From an uncultured Erythrobacteraceae bacterium (GTDB lineage: Bacteria; Pseudomonadota; Alphaproteobacteria; Sphingomonadales; Sphingomonadaceae): 64,000 nt of DNA. The DNA is taken from assembly GCA_946482075.1 (NCBI GenBank), contig CAMLQG010000003.1, positions 8,588 through 72,587 of the forward strand. Direction: 5' to 3'. The position numbers and the translations under genes are program-made. The notes under the pieces were generated by a model. It was not told the origin of the DNA. It made no database searches and worked only from the letters and a program-made list of their open reading frames with translations. Positions 32,537 through 42,057 of this stretch are shown here, piece after piece; position 1 is the stretch's first letter, and every line of letters begins with the position of its first letter.

Positions 32537-33492
32537 GCCAGCCGCAGCCCCTCGCGCGGCCAGTCCATCGCCCAGACCTTACCCTGCGCAGCGCCGGTCA
32601 CATAGGCAGTGCGCATGTCCGGCCCGCCGAAACATATATTGGTTACGAAGGGATCATATTCCGGCAGAGGAATGAAATCCTCCAGTCCGCCATCGGGCTT
32701 CAACACGCTTATGCCGCCGCGGATCAGCGTGCCGACGCAGACATAGCCGCCGGAATCGACCGCGAGCGAGTCGAACATGGTGAAGCCTTCATAACCGTAG
32801 ATCAGGCTCGCGCCGTTGCCGGTGATCGGTTCAGGCATCGAAGCGAGCTTGCCCGGTCCTTCCACCGCCCAGGCCCAGACGCGCGCCGTGACCGTCTCCG
32901 CCACATAGACGCGGTCGCCGGCGGGCGAGAGGCCGACGCCGTTCGGCTGGGTCAGCGGCGTCATCGCCACGGAATCATGGATCAGTTCCACGACGCCGCT
33001 GCCATCCGCCTTGCCGTAATAGAGCCCGCCCAGATCGCACAGCCGGCCATGCGGATGGCCGAGATCGGTGAAATAGAACCCGCCATGCGCATCGAACACC
33101 AGATCGTTCGGCGCAGAGAATGGGTTGCCGCCGCATTCCTGGTAGAGGATCGACACCTCGCCTTCCGGCGTCACGCGCTGAATGCAGGGCGGGCGCGGAT
33201 CGGCCACCGTGGCGTCTGGCCCCAACGGCACGTTCGTCCCGTCTTCGGCCTTGCCGAACGGGAAGCCGCCATTGTTGCAGACGTAATAGGCTCCATCGGG
33301 CCCGAGCGCGAGGCCGTTCGGCCCGCCACCCGTATAGGTGTGCTGTTCCACCTTGCCGGTTTCCGGGTCGATCTTCAGCAGCCAGCCGCTCGTAAGGTCC
33401 GTGATCAGCAGCGATCCATCGGGCAGCACGATCGGCCCCTCGACAAAGCCCATGCCGCTGGCGATTTCCCGGACGTTGTAATCGTGGCTCAC
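32530..33492 (-). CDS. SMP-30/gluconolactonase family lactonase
   Basis: The 320-residue beta-propeller starts from GTG at 33492 with AGGAGG upstream. Metal-site signatures are present: VEGPIVLPDGSLLITD (Glu), SAPNDLVFD (Asn) and MFDSLAVDSGGYVCVG (Asp). The family hydrolyses lactones, here possibly the ring-cleavage or sugar-acid lactone of the module. It is 40 bp downstream of the Rieske oxygenase on the same strand and likely in its operon. Confidence 0.92.
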   Translation of the reverse strand: MSHDYNVREIASGMGFVEGPIVLPDGSLLITDLTSGWLLKIDPETGKVEQHTYTGGGPNGLALGPDGAYYVCNNGGFPFGKAEDGTNVPLGPDATVADPRPPCIQRVTPEGEVSILYQECGGNPFSAPNDLVFDAHGGFYFTDLGHPHGRLCDLGGLYYGKADGSGVVELIHDSVAMTPLTQPNGVGLSPAGDRVYVAETVTARVWAWAVEGPGKLASMPEPITGNGASLIYGYEGFTMFDSLAVDSGGYVCVGTLIRGGISVLKPDGGLEDFIPLPEYDPFVTNICFGGPDMRTAYVTGAAQGKVWAMDWPREGLRLAY

Positions 33493-33532
33493 AGCTCTCT
33501 CCTCCTGCTGCTCGGGGGGGGGCCGGCGCGCC

Positions 33533-34954
33533 TCAGCGCGGCGGCTCACGGCCCATTTCCTGGAAATAGGTATTGTGGAAATGGCGGATGCGGGCTTCCT
33601 GCTCGCTATAGGTCGCGCCGGCGAAACCTTGCGAATGATGAGCGCGCTGGAGACGTTCGACCATCGCGCGATCCTGCTTGATGACCGGGCCGAGCCCTTC
33701 CATGTCCTCCGGATCGAGATAGGTGCGCGGCAGAGTCTTGGTGCCCGACAGGTCCGCATCCTCCACCCCCATGAAGGAGGGCAGTTCCGTCATTCCCGGC
33801 AGGCCGTAGACCTGCACCTGGTAGATGCATTTCTCCGGATCGCTGGGATGGGGCAGCCAGTGCTGCACGAAATAGCCTTCGGGATGGAAGAACATCTCGG
33901 TCGACGGCCACAGCGCCGCGTTCCAGTCGTCGATCAGCTGCCCCTCGGTGAAGCGCGAATAATCGATCGGGATCTTCTTGTCCTTCTTGGCCGCCACCAG
34001 CGCTTCCGGCACTTCCTGCCAGGTTCGCGGCCAGTCCGCTTCCGGCACTCCGGCTTCGCGCAGGAAGATCTTGTGCTCTTCCGCGATCTCGTCGGGCAGA
34101 TTGTGGATGAATTGCGGGCACGGGCTCATGAACTGGAACACGCTGAAGGCGTGGCCGCTGTCGAACAGCTCGATCTGCGCGTGATAGGCGTCCACCGCCG
34201 GGCGGAATTGCGGATGGGTGGCCTGCACGTGATAGCCTTCGTGGAAGATCTCGCGCGCGGTCTTCCAGTTGCAGGGCCAGACCTGCTCGGCATCGCGGAT
34301 GCGGACCAGATCGCCGAACTCATAGGCTTGCGCCCGTTCCGGAATCTCGGGGCCGAGGAATTCCTCCAGCGACACCGCATCCTTGTCGAAATTGATGAAG
34401 ATCCAGCCGCGCCAGGTCTCGACCCGCACTTTCGGGATATCGAGATTGTTGCACAAAGCTTCGGCGCGGAACGTCTCGCGATCCTCGATCTTCAGCAATT
34501 CGCCGGTATTGGCGAATTCCCAGCGGTGGAAGGGGCAGACGAACTTCTTCGCCACGCCGAAATCCTGCAGCACGAGCTGCGCGCCGCGGTGCTGGCAGAA
34601 ATTGAATACGGCGCTGAGGGTGCCGTCCTCCTTGCGCACCACGAGCACGGATTCCGGCCCGCGATCCACTTTCATGAAACTGTTGGGCTTGGGCAGGTCG
34701 CTCACATGGCCGGCCCAGAGCCAGGACTTGCTCCAGATCTTGCGCCATTCCTCGCGCATAACATCCTTGGAGAAATACATCTCCTTGTCGGTCTGGCGGG
34801 CCGTACCCACGTCGCGCGGCGGGATGCGCGGATACTGCCCCTTGCTGTCCTTCCATTTGGGCAGGACATAATCCTGCCGGAAGGGCGGGTAATCGATGGG
34901 TTCATGCGGATCGGCGTAGGTAAAGCCGTCGCTGACATGTTCATGATCGCTCAT
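33533..34954 (-). CDS. Rieske non-heme iron oxygenase, alpha subunit
   Basis: The 473-residue protein has an N-terminal Rieske domain with C120-Q-H122 and C140-P-F-H143 coordinating [2Fe-2S]. The catalytic domain has NWKTAREIFHEGYHVQATHP, giving iron ligands about His242 and His247 and a bridging Glu239 where many family members have Asp. It is expected to hydroxylate an aromatic or alicyclic substrate. The ATG at 34954 is chosen over an upstream GTG. No beta subunit, ferredoxin or reductase flanks it, so electron delivery must come from elsewhere. Neighbours are an SDR and a lactonase. Confidence 0.94.
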   Translation of the reverse strand: MSDHEHVSDGFTYADPHEPIDYPPFRQDYVLPKWKDSKGQYPRIPPRDVGTARQTDKEMYFSKDVMREEWRKIWSKSWLWAGHVSDLPKPNSFMKVDRGPESVLVVRKEDGTLSAVFNFCQHRGAQLVLQDFGVAKKFVCPFHRWEFANTGELLKIEDRETFRAEALCNNLDIPKVRVETWRGWIFINFDKDAVSLEEFLGPEIPERAQAYEFGDLVRIRDAEQVWPCNWKTAREIFHEGYHVQATHPQFRPAVDAYHAQIELFDSGHAFSVFQFMSPCPQFIHNLPDEIAEEHKIFLREAGVPEADWPRTWQEVPEALVAAKKDKKIPIDYSRFTEGQLIDDWNAALWPSTEMFFHPEGYFVQHWLPHPSDPEKCIYQVQVYGLPGMTELPSFMGVEDADLSGTKTLPRTYLDPEDMEGLGPVIKQDRAMVERLQRAHHSQGFAGATYSEQEARIRHFHNTYFQEMGREPPR

Positions 34955-34974
34955 TGCCTGTCCATCCCGTTTGA

Positions 34975-35733
34975 CTAGATCCACAAACCTCCGGTGGCGT
35001 CGATCGCCTGGCCGGTGATCCAGCGCCCGTCCCGCCCGGCCACCGCGGCGACCACATCGGCCACGTCCTCGGGCGAACCGACCCGCGCGAGCGACGTATC
35101 CGCAACCATCGCATCGATCACGCCCGCGACGTCGCGATGGGGGGCGAGCATGTCCGTGTCGGTCACGCCGGGCACCACGGTGTTCACCGTGATCCCGCGC
35201 GGTCCGAGATGCCGGGCCAGCGCCAGCGACAGGCTGGCGAGCGCGCCCTTGGTGGCCGCATAGGCCGGATCGAACGGATAGCCGTGACGTGCTGCAACCG
35301 CGCCGATGAAGATGATCCGCCCGTCCCGGCCCATCCGTTCCGCCGCGGCCTGGGCGATGAAGAACGGCGCGCGCAGATTGGTGGCAATGGTCTGATCGAA
35401 CGCGTCAGGCGTGGCGTCTTCCAGAAAACCTGCGAGGCCATGAACGGCCGCATTGTTGACTACGATGTCGAGCGATGCGCCGCCCAGCCAGCCGTCGAGT
35501 TCTCCGAACATCCCATTGACGACGGCCATGTCCGCAAGGTCACCGCTGATCACCAGCGCATCGCCACCAGCCGCGCGGATCGCATTCGAAACCTCGTCCG
35601 CCAGTTCGCGCCGGCTGTGGCAATGGACGGCGACACGCGCACCATCGGCAGCCAGCCGCAGGGCGATCGCCTTGCCGATGCCGCGGGACGAGCCGGTGAC
35701 CAGCGCCGTTCGTCCGGACAATGCCCCGCTCAT
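34975..35733 (-). CDS. SDR dehydrogenase beside the Rieske oxygenase
   Basis: The 252-residue SDR contains TGSSRGIG, VVNNAAVHG, the IGAVAARHGYPFDPAYAATK stretch with YAATK as the YxxxK pair, and VVPGVTDTD. It is 20 bp upstream of the Rieske gene on the same strand. Such enzymes often rearomatise cis-diols or oxidise alcohols made by the oxygenase, so a dihydrodiol or alcohol dehydrogenase role is plausible but inferred. Confidence 0.92.
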   Translation of the reverse strand: MSGALSGRTALVTGSSRGIGKAIALRLAADGARVAVHCHSRRELADEVSNAIRAAGGDALVISGDLADMAVVNGMFGELDGWLGGASLDIVVNNAAVHGLAGFLEDATPDAFDQTIATNLRAPFFIAQAAAERMGRDGRIIFIGAVAARHGYPFDPAYAATKGALASLSLALARHLGPRGITVNTVVPGVTDTDMLAPHRDVAGVIDAMVADTSLARVGSPEDVADVVAAVAGRDGRWITGQAIDATGGLWI

Positions 35734-35840
35734 CGCGCCGATGCCTTCATCGCGATCCTCTCCATCCCAGCGTCAGGCGCGCCGGACTTGCCTATACAGC
35801 GGACACGATCATCAACCGCGCTCGCCCTGTCAATCCACCG

Positions 35841-36827
35841 TCAGGCAGCGCCGGGCGCGCCGTGTTCCGCCAGAGCGATCAATTGCCGTGCCTGGCGGAC
35901 GGTCACCCCGTCGATCAGCGAACCGTTATGCGACACCGCGCCTTGGCCGGATGCCTCCGCCTCGGCCAGCATGCGCAGCAATTCGCGCGCCTGTGCCACA
36001 TCCTTCTCCGAAGGCGCGAAGGCCGTATTGATCACGTCGACCTGATCCGGGTGGATCGCCCATTTGCCAGTGCAGCCCAGAAAGGCTGCACGGCGAGCAT
36101 AGGCGGCCAGGCCTTCGAGATCGCGAATCTCGCCATAGGGGCCTTCGAACACCATCAGACCCCGTGCGCGAGCTGCCGTGATCGTCGCCATCAGGGGGTA
36201 GTGCCACGGATCGTTCACGAAAGTCCGGCGCACGCCTGCATCGTCCGCTTCACCCAGCGCCACGTAGTCGGGATGGTCACCCCCGATCTTGACCGTGCGC
36301 ATGCCCACCGTCGCGCTGAAATCTGCATGGCCGAAATGGAGCGAGACGAGGCGCGGAGAAGCACCGGCGATCGCGTTCACATTGGCAAGGCCGAGAGCGG
36401 ATTCGATCTGCCCTTCCAGCAGCACGGGCTTGGTCCGCCCGGTAGCCCAGCTGGCCTGGCTCGCGAGCATGTCGATCGCATAGAGATCGGCTGGAGTGCC
36501 TACCTTGGGCACCATGATCGCGTCCAGCGCATCGCCGCCGCCTTCCACCACGGCGATCACGTCGCGATAGCACCAGGCCGTATCCAACCCGTTGATCCGC
36601 ACCGTCACCAGCTTGCCGCGCCAGTCCACTTCGCGCAGCGCTCTGACCACATTGTCGCGCGCCGTTTCCTTGTCGGGCGCTGCGACGCCGTCTTCCAGAT
36701 CGAGACAAATGGCATCCGCCGGACCGGCCGCCGCCTTCTCGAAGAAGCGGGGCGAGGAACCCGGCACGAACAGCTTGGATCGATGCAGCGGCGGTGCGAC
36801 GATCGGCGAATGAGTGGTAAAGCTCAT
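35841..36827 (-). CDS. CitE-like CoA lyase (HpcH/HpaI/malyl-CoA lyase family)
   Basis: The 328-residue TIM-barrel enzyme has the family landmarks SKLFVPGSSPRFFEKA, DAICLDLEDGVA (metal-site Glu/Asp), VRING, EGQIESALGLANV and GHADFSATVG. It is expected to cleave or form a beta-hydroxyacyl-CoA such as citramalyl- or malyl-CoA. The start at MSFTTHSP (36827) is provisional; an in-frame ATG at 36857 directly abuts a GGAGG site. It lies about 100 bp upstream of the SDR and probably feeds CoA-intermediates of the same module. Confidence 0.85.
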   Translation of the reverse strand: MSFTTHSPIVAPPLHRSKLFVPGSSPRFFEKAAAGPADAICLDLEDGVAAPDKETARDNVVRALREVDWRGKLVTVRINGLDTAWCYRDVIAVVEGGGDALDAIMVPKVGTPADLYAIDMLASQASWATGRTKPVLLEGQIESALGLANVNAIAGASPRLVSLHFGHADFSATVGMRTVKIGGDHPDYVALGEADDAGVRRTFVNDPWHYPLMATITAARARGLMVFEGPYGEIRDLEGLAAYARRAAFLGCTGKWAIHPDQVDVINTAFAPSEKDVAQARELLRMLAEAEASGQGAVSHNGSLIDGVTVRQARQLIALAEHGAPGAA

Positions 36828-36853
36828 CGGCGGCCGGCTTTCCCGATCATCAT
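36824..36853 (-). other. Possible nine-codon leader ORF coupled to the CoA lyase
   Basis: A short frame encoding MMIGKAGRR follows GGAGG five bases upstream, and its TGA overlaps the ATG at 36827 as ATGA. This would deliver ribosomes to the CoA lyase start, which has no good Shine-Dalgarno of its own. It may be a chance frame; no peptide function is proposed. Confidence 0.3.
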
Positions 36854-37021
36854 GCATACCTCCATCGCTTCCCGCGGGCACCATTGCCCGCTTCCCACCG
36901 CACTTCAAGGGCACGCGCATGGCTCGGCCAGCGTCATATATGTTTCACACAAGCATCATACCGCGCCGAGCGAACAGGCAAGAAACTTGCACGACCCGAC
37001 AAAGCAGGGGAATTCCCAGAT

Positions 37022-38068
37022 ATGCCGCATCCCGCCCGCCCGCAGCTTGCCCTGCTCGTTCCTGCCTTACTGACACTGGCCGCCTGCGCGACGACGCCCG
37101 CCGTTCCCAACACCCAGGCTTCCGCCGTCAATGCGCGGGCGGAAACCGTACCAGTCGGCACCGCCAACCAGGACGCGGCGGACGATCCGGCGATCTGGCG
37201 CAATGCGGCCGATCCGGCGCAGAGCCTGCTGGTAGGCACGGACAAGAAGGCCGGCCTCTATGCCTATGGGCTGGACGGCAAGGTGAAGAGCTTCCTGGCC
37301 GCAGGCGCGCTCAACAATGTCGCGGTGATCGATACGCCGCAGGGGCTGCTGGTCGCGGCGAGCGACCGCACCGATCTCGTCAATTCGCAGGTCGCGCTGT
37401 TCTCGCTCGACAAGGCCGGTGGGCAGCTTGCCAAGATCGGCAGCATTTCGAGCGGTCCCGGCGAAGCCTATGGGCTGTGCATGGTCGCGGCCGGGGACGG
37501 TGCGCGCATTGTCGCCGCGCTGAAGGACGGGACGGTGCGCGAAATCGCGCTGACCCGCGCGGAGGGTCAGTTCTCCGGCGCGATCAAGCGCGAATGGAAG
37601 ATCGCGACGCAGATCGAAGGCTGCGTAGTGGACGAGGCCGGCAACGATGTCTTCGTGGGCGAAGAGGGTGTCGGCATCTGGCGGATCGATCTCGATGATC
37701 CGTCCTCCCAACCCGTGGCCTTCGCCAGGGTGGATGGCGGCGCCACGCTGTTCCCCGATGTGGAAGGGCTGACCATCGCCATCGATCCCAACGGCACGCA
37801 TTACCTCATCGCATCGAGCCAGGGCGACAACGCCTATGCCGTGTTCGACATTGCGGCCGGTTCCTATGTCGGCCGCTTCCGCATCGTCGACAGCGCCGCG
37901 ACCGACGGGACGAGCGAGACCGACGGGATCGACGTGGTGGTCGGCGATTTCGGCCCCGGCTCCCCCGGCGGACTGTTCGTTGCGCAGGATGGCGACAACG
38001 GCAACGGCACGCAGAACTTCAAGCTCGTCGCCTGGGACGACATCAAGCAGGCGCTGGGCATCCGGTGA
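37022..38068 (+). CDS. Beta-propeller phytase, lipoprotein
   Basis: The 348-residue protein has a lipoprotein signal (LTLAAC) and the phytase propeller signatures: QDAADDPAIWRN, LVGTDKKAGLYAYGLDGK, EGCVVDEAGND, PDVEGLTI, GDNAYAVFD, and GLFVAQDGDN near the end. Such enzymes release phosphate from phytate with Ca2+. The ATG at 37022 begins the signal sequence. It is divergent from the CoA lyase and convergent with putA across the repeat at 38072-38213. Anchoring in the envelope would suit scavenging of phosphate. Confidence 0.9.
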   Translation: MPHPARPQLALLVPALLTLAACATTPAVPNTQASAVNARAETVPVGTANQDAADDPAIWRNAADPAQSLLVGTDKKAGLYAYGLDGKVKSFLAAGALNNVAVIDTPQGLLVAASDRTDLVNSQVALFSLDKAGGQLAKIGSISSGPGEAYGLCMVAAGDGARIVAALKDGTVREIALTRAEGQFSGAIKREWKIATQIEGCVVDEAGNDVFVGEEGVGIWRIDLDDPSSQPVAFARVDGGATLFPDVEGLTIAIDPNGTHYLIASSQGDNAYAVFDIAAGSYVGRFRIVDSAATDGTSETDGIDVVVGDFGPGSPGGLFVAQDGDNGNGTQNFKLVAWDDIKQALGIR

Positions 38069-38071
38069 AAA

Positions 38072-38213
38072 CCCTCCCTGTGCCGAAGGCATGGGGAGGT
38101 GGCAGTCGCGCCAGCGACCGACGGAGGGGCCGTTGCGCAATTTGCCCCTCCCCCACGCCGCCTGTGGCGTCGCGGTCCCCCTCCCCATCCCCGCCCGCGC
38201 GGGGACAGGGAGG
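38072..38213. repeat. Composite palindromic repeat between phytase and putA
   Basis: The outer ends CCTCCCTGT (38073) and ACAGGGAGG (38205) pair perfectly, with nested GGGG/CCCC blocks inside (GACGGAGGGG and TTTGCCCCTCC). It lies between two convergent genes, so it may form the bidirectional terminator. Its family looks distinct from the CGTCAT-ended elements. Confidence 0.6.
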
Positions 38214-38221
38214 ATCTCAAA

Positions 38222-41200
38222 TCATAGACCGAACAGCGAAGGGTCCCCTCCCCGTGCCGCGATGTTCACGCTGACGCTGCGTTCGGTGGCGTAGCGCAGC
38301 AGGCTATTCGGCCCGCCCGCTTTCGGACCAGTGCCCGAAAGCCCTTCTCCGCCGAAGGGCTGGACGCCCACCACCGCGCCGATGATGGAGCGGTTGACAT
38401 AGATGTTCCCTGCCGGAACGAGCCTGCGCACCTGATCGACGAAGCCATCCACCCGGCTGTGGATGCCGAGCGTCAGACCATAGCCGATCCCGGCGAGCGC
38501 ACGCGCCATGTCCGACAGGTCCCGTCGGCGATAGCGGCAGACATGCAGGATCGGCCCGAACACTTCGCGTTGGAGGAATGTGGGCGATGGGATCTCGGCG
38601 ATCACCGGCGCGAAGAAGCTGCCTTGCGAACGCAGCGTCCCGATATCCTTTTCATACAGAACTTTCGCTTCACGCCGCAACCTTTCGACATGCGCATCCA
38701 GCGCCGCGCGCGCTTCGCCGTCGATCACCGGGCCGATATCGGTGGCGAAGTCTTCCGGCTGCCCCATCACCCGCGCGTCCAGCGCACCGATCAGACCGGC
38801 GATCAGATCATCCGCCGTCTCTTCCGGCAGGAACAGGATGCGCAAGGCCGAGCAGCGCTGCCCGGCGGAACCGAAAGCGGACAGGATCGCATCGTCGATC
38901 ACCTGTTCGCGCAAGGCCGAACTGTCGGCGAAGATCGCGTTGAGCCCGCCGGTTTCCGCGATGAAGGGAATGATCGGCCCGTCGCGCGCGGCAAGCGTGC
39001 GGTTGATCGCCCAAGCCGTCTCCGTGCCGCCGGTAAACGCCACGCCGGCGATGCCGGGATGGGACGTGATCAGCGGCCCGATCACGCTGCCCTTTCCCGG
39101 CAGCAGTGCCAGCAGGCGCGGATCGAGCCCGGCGGCGTGGAACAGCCCGACCGTGTAGGCCGCGGTGAGCGAGGTCTGTTCAGCGGGCTTGGCGACCACG
39201 GCATTGCCGGCGGCCAGCGCAGCCGCGATCTGGCCCGTAAAGATCGAGAGCGGGAAATTCCACGGCGAGATGCAGGCGAATACGCCCCGCCCATGCAGTT
39301 CGAGCTGGTTGGTTTCCCCCGCCGGCCCACGCAACGGCAGCGGCTCGGCGAAGCGTTCTTCGGCGAGACAGGCGTAATAGCGGCAGAAATCCACCGCCTC
39401 GCGCACTTCCGCCACGCCATCCGCAGCAATCTTGCCGGCCTCCAGCGCCAGGACGCCGGCCAGGCGGTCCATGTCGCGTTCCAGCACGTCGCCCATCGCG
39501 CGCAGGATGACCGCGCGGACCATGCCGCCCGACGCGGCCCATTTGGGCTGCAGGTCACGCGCCAGTGCGATCGCGCGATCCACAATAGCGCTGTCGGCAT
39601 AGCTGAGATGGCCGATCAGCGCGCCCGTATTGGGGCTGAATACGGACAATTTCTTCCCGTTTTCGATCAGATCGCCGCTGACGATCGGCCCGCCTTCGAA
39701 TGTCGCGGCCCGCACCGCCGTCAGTGCCCGGCCAATCTTTTCCCTCACCGCCGCGATCGAGAAGTCCCGCCCCTTGGAATTGCGGCGCAGCGGCCCGTAG
39801 ATGTCGGCCGGCAAGGGAATGCGCGGATTGCGCAACGGGCTAAAGCCCACCTGCCCCGCCGGATCGGCGACAAGCCGCTCTATCGCTACGCTCTCATCCA
39901 GCAACGCATGGACGAAGCTCGAATTCGCCCCGTTTTCCAGCAGACGGCGGACGAGATAGGGCAACAATTCCTCATGTCCGCCCACGGGCGCATAGACCCT
40001 GAGGCGCAGGCCCTCCTCGCCGGCCGCCGCGCGGTAGAGCTCTTCCCCCATGCCATGCAAGCGCTGGAATTCGACGTCCACGCCCGCCGCCCGGGCCATC
40101 ATCCGCACAGCTGCCAGCGTATGCGCATTATGCGTTGCGAACTGCGCATAAAGACTCGGTGCCGCATCGATCAGGGCACGCGCGCAGACGAGATAGGACA
40201 GGTCGGTCGCCGGCTTGGTGGTGAACACCGGATAATCCGCCATCCCCCCGATCTGGGCACGTTTGATCTCGCTGTCCCAATAGGCGCCCTTGACCAGGCG
40301 CACCATGAAGCGGCGCCCGGTCTCTCGCGCCAGATTCGTCAGTCCGGCGATCACTTCGGGCGCCCGCTTCTGATAGGCCTGCACCGCCAGGCCCAGCCCC
40401 GTCCAGCCGTTGAGCGCCGGTTCGCGCGCCAGCCGTTCGAACAGGCCCAGCATCGGCACCAGCCGGTCCGCTTCCTCGGCATCGATCGTGAAATTGAGAT
40501 CGCGCTGGGCCGCCAGCACGGCGAGGCGCAGGAGGCGGGGATAGAGTTCCCGGTCGATGCGCGCCTGCTGCACCGCTTCGAAACGGGGGCTGAGCGCGGA
40601 CAGTTTCACCGAGACGCCATGGCCGGCGGCAGGCCCCGCACCCCGGCTCCGCTCGCCCACGGCCTCGATCGCATGGGCATAAAGCCGTTCGTAACGTTCC
40701 GCATCCGCCGCCGTGCGCGCGCCTTCGCCAAGCATGTCGAACGAACAGGTAAAACCATCCTTCGATGCGCGGGCGAGCGCGGCTTCGATTCCGCGGCCCA
40801 GCACGAACTGGTTGCTCATGATGCGGATCGCGGTCGCCACCGCGCGACGGATCACCGGTTCCCCGAGCCGGCCGGCAAGCTGCCTGATCCAGCCGGCAAG
40901 GTCACGCGGCCGCGCCTCCTCCGTATCGACAAGCTCACCAGTCAGCATCAGGCCCCAGGTGGACGCGTTGACGAAGATGTCGTCCGAATGGCCGAGATGG
41001 CTTGCCCAGTCGCCGCTGGCGACACTTTCCGCGATCAGCCGGTCGCGCGTATCGTCATCCGGCGTGCGCAGCAGCGCTTCGGCCAGGCACATCAGCGCCA
41101 GGCCTTCCTTCGTGGCCAGCGAGAATTCCTGGAGAAAGCTTTCCATCGCGCCGCGGCGGCGGGGCAGTTTCCGCGCATGGCGGACAAGGGCCGCGGCCTC

Positions 41201-41329
41201 TTCCGCGATCGCTGCCGGCGCAACCGATCCGCCTGCTCCGGACCAGCGCTCGAGCAGGCCCTCGACCGCGTCCGCTTCGTCGCGATACTTCATCGCGTCG
41301 ATCCGGTCCCAGTCTTGAACGCTCTCCAC
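38222..41329 (-). CDS. putA: Bifunctional proline dehydrogenase/P5C dehydrogenase
   Basis: The 1035-residue PutA converts proline to glutamate through two active sites. The N-terminal half is the FAD-dependent proline dehydrogenase barrel (VSVKLSALSPRFEAVQ; FMVRLVKGAYWDSEIKRA). The C-terminal half is an aldehyde dehydrogenase (ELHGRGVFACISPWNFPLSI; FIAETGGLNAIFADSS; the catalytic Cys in FGSAGQRCSALR). The protein ends soon after and lacks an obvious C-terminal extra domain. The GTG at 41329 is provisional; an in-frame ATG 12 codons later is possible. No PutR-type regulator gene was seen adjacent. Confidence 0.95.
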   Translation of the reverse strand: MESVQDWDRIDAMKYRDEADAVEGLLERWSGAGGSVAPAAIAEEAAALVRHARKLPRRRGAMESFLQEFSLATKEGLALMCLAEALLRTPDDDTRDRLIAESVASGDWASHLGHSDDIFVNASTWGLMLTGELVDTEEARPRDLAGWIRQLAGRLGEPVIRRAVATAIRIMSNQFVLGRGIEAALARASKDGFTCSFDMLGEGARTAADAERYERLYAHAIEAVGERSRGAGPAAGHGVSVKLSALSPRFEAVQQARIDRELYPRLLRLAVLAAQRDLNFTIDAEEADRLVPMLGLFERLAREPALNGWTGLGLAVQAYQKRAPEVIAGLTNLARETGRRFMVRLVKGAYWDSEIKRAQIGGMADYPVFTTKPATDLSYLVCARALIDAAPSLYAQFATHNAHTLAAVRMMARAAGVDVEFQRLHGMGEELYRAAAGEEGLRLRVYAPVGGHEELLPYLVRRLLENGANSSFVHALLDESVAIERLVADPAGQVGFSPLRNPRIPLPADIYGPLRRNSKGRDFSIAAVREKIGRALTAVRAATFEGGPIVSGDLIENGKKLSVFSPNTGALIGHLSYADSAIVDRAIALARDLQPKWAASGGMVRAVILRAMGDVLERDMDRLAGVLALEAGKIAADGVAEVREAVDFCRYYACLAEERFAEPLPLRGPAGETNQLELHGRGVFACISPWNFPLSIFTGQIAAALAAGNAVVAKPAEQTSLTAAYTVGLFHAAGLDPRLLALLPGKGSVIGPLITSHPGIAGVAFTGGTETAWAINRTLAARDGPIIPFIAETGGLNAIFADSSALREQVIDDAILSAFGSAGQRCSALRILFLPEETADDLIAGLIGALDARVMGQPEDFATDIGPVIDGEARAALDAHVERLRREAKVLYEKDIGTLRSQGSFFAPVIAEIPSPTFLQREVFGPILHVCRYRRRDLSDMARALAGIGYGLTLGIHSRVDGFVDQVRRLVPAGNIYVNRSIIGAVVGVQPFGGEGLSGTGPKAGGPNSLLRYATERSVSVNIAARGGDPSLFGL

Positions 41330-41479
41330 CTGGTCGAACCCCTCTCCGAGAGACTACGTAAAAATACGCATTAATCCACTACAAGTTCACAAGGGCGAGG
41401 ATAATTTCCCCATTTCGGGTTAGCTGGATATGAACGTCGCATTCCTTTATTACCGGGCGATTGTTTCCGTATCGGTCCG

Positions 41480-41989
41480 ATGAAGACGTCCACTCTTTCG
41501 CTCATGGTCCTGCCCATTCTGGTCCTGGCGTTTTCCGCGCCGGCTGCCGCGCGCGAAAGCCTGGGGATGTTTTCGGGCTGGGGCGCGTTCCGCGATGCAG
41601 CTACGCCGCGCTGCTACGCGATCGCCAAGGCGCAGCCGAGCAGGCGGCAGCGCGATTACGATCCCTTCGCTTCTGTGGGGACATGGCCGAAACAAGGCAT
41701 CCGCAACCAACTGCATCTCCGCCTGTCGCGCAAGCTCGGGCCCGACGCACGGATCACGCTGCGCGTGGGCGCACAGAATTTCCCGCTGGTGGGCGGCGGC
41801 GGGGATGCCTGGACGCAGGACAAGCGGATGGATGCGGCCGTGATCGCGGCGCTGCGTTCCGCCACGCGGATGTCGGTGAGTTCGCGCGATGAACGCGGTC
41901 GAAGCTTTTCCGACAGCTATGAGCTTTCCGGTGTGTCCACTGCGATGGACGCCGCCACGGTAGGCTGCGCGAGGCTGGCCCGCAGATAG
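41480..41989 (+). CDS. Secreted protein resembling IalB-type invasion-associated family
   Basis: The 169-residue product has a signal peptide (ending SAPAAARE) and then LGMFSGWGAFRDAATPRCYAIA. This fits the IalB-like pattern of an SLGxFxxWGAF region and a conserved cysteine, with a second cysteine near the C terminus (TVGCARLARR). It is probably periplasmic or envelope-associated. The family link is moderate and no virulence role is implied. Confidence 0.7.
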   Translation: MKTSTLSLMVLPILVLAFSAPAAARESLGMFSGWGAFRDAATPRCYAIAKAQPSRRQRDYDPFASVGTWPKQGIRNQLHLRLSRKLGPDARITLRVGAQNFPLVGGGGDAWTQDKRMDAAVIAALRSATRMSVSSRDERGRSFSDSYELSGVSTAMDAATVGCARLARR

Positions 41990-42006
41990 CCCGTCCGGGA
42001 CAAAAT

Positions 42007-42045
42007 CGGTTCCCTCCCCGGTGACAAGCACCGGGGAGGGAACCG
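42007..42045. terminator. Bidirectional 17-bp hairpin terminator
   Basis: A perfect 17-bp inverted repeat (CGGTTCCCTCCCCGGTG with CACCGGGGAGGGAACCG) around a five-base loop lies between two convergent genes, just before the end of the OmpA/Omp25-like gene. It is the clearest terminator in the window. Confidence 0.85.
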
Positions 42046-42057
42046 GACAGAGTGGGC

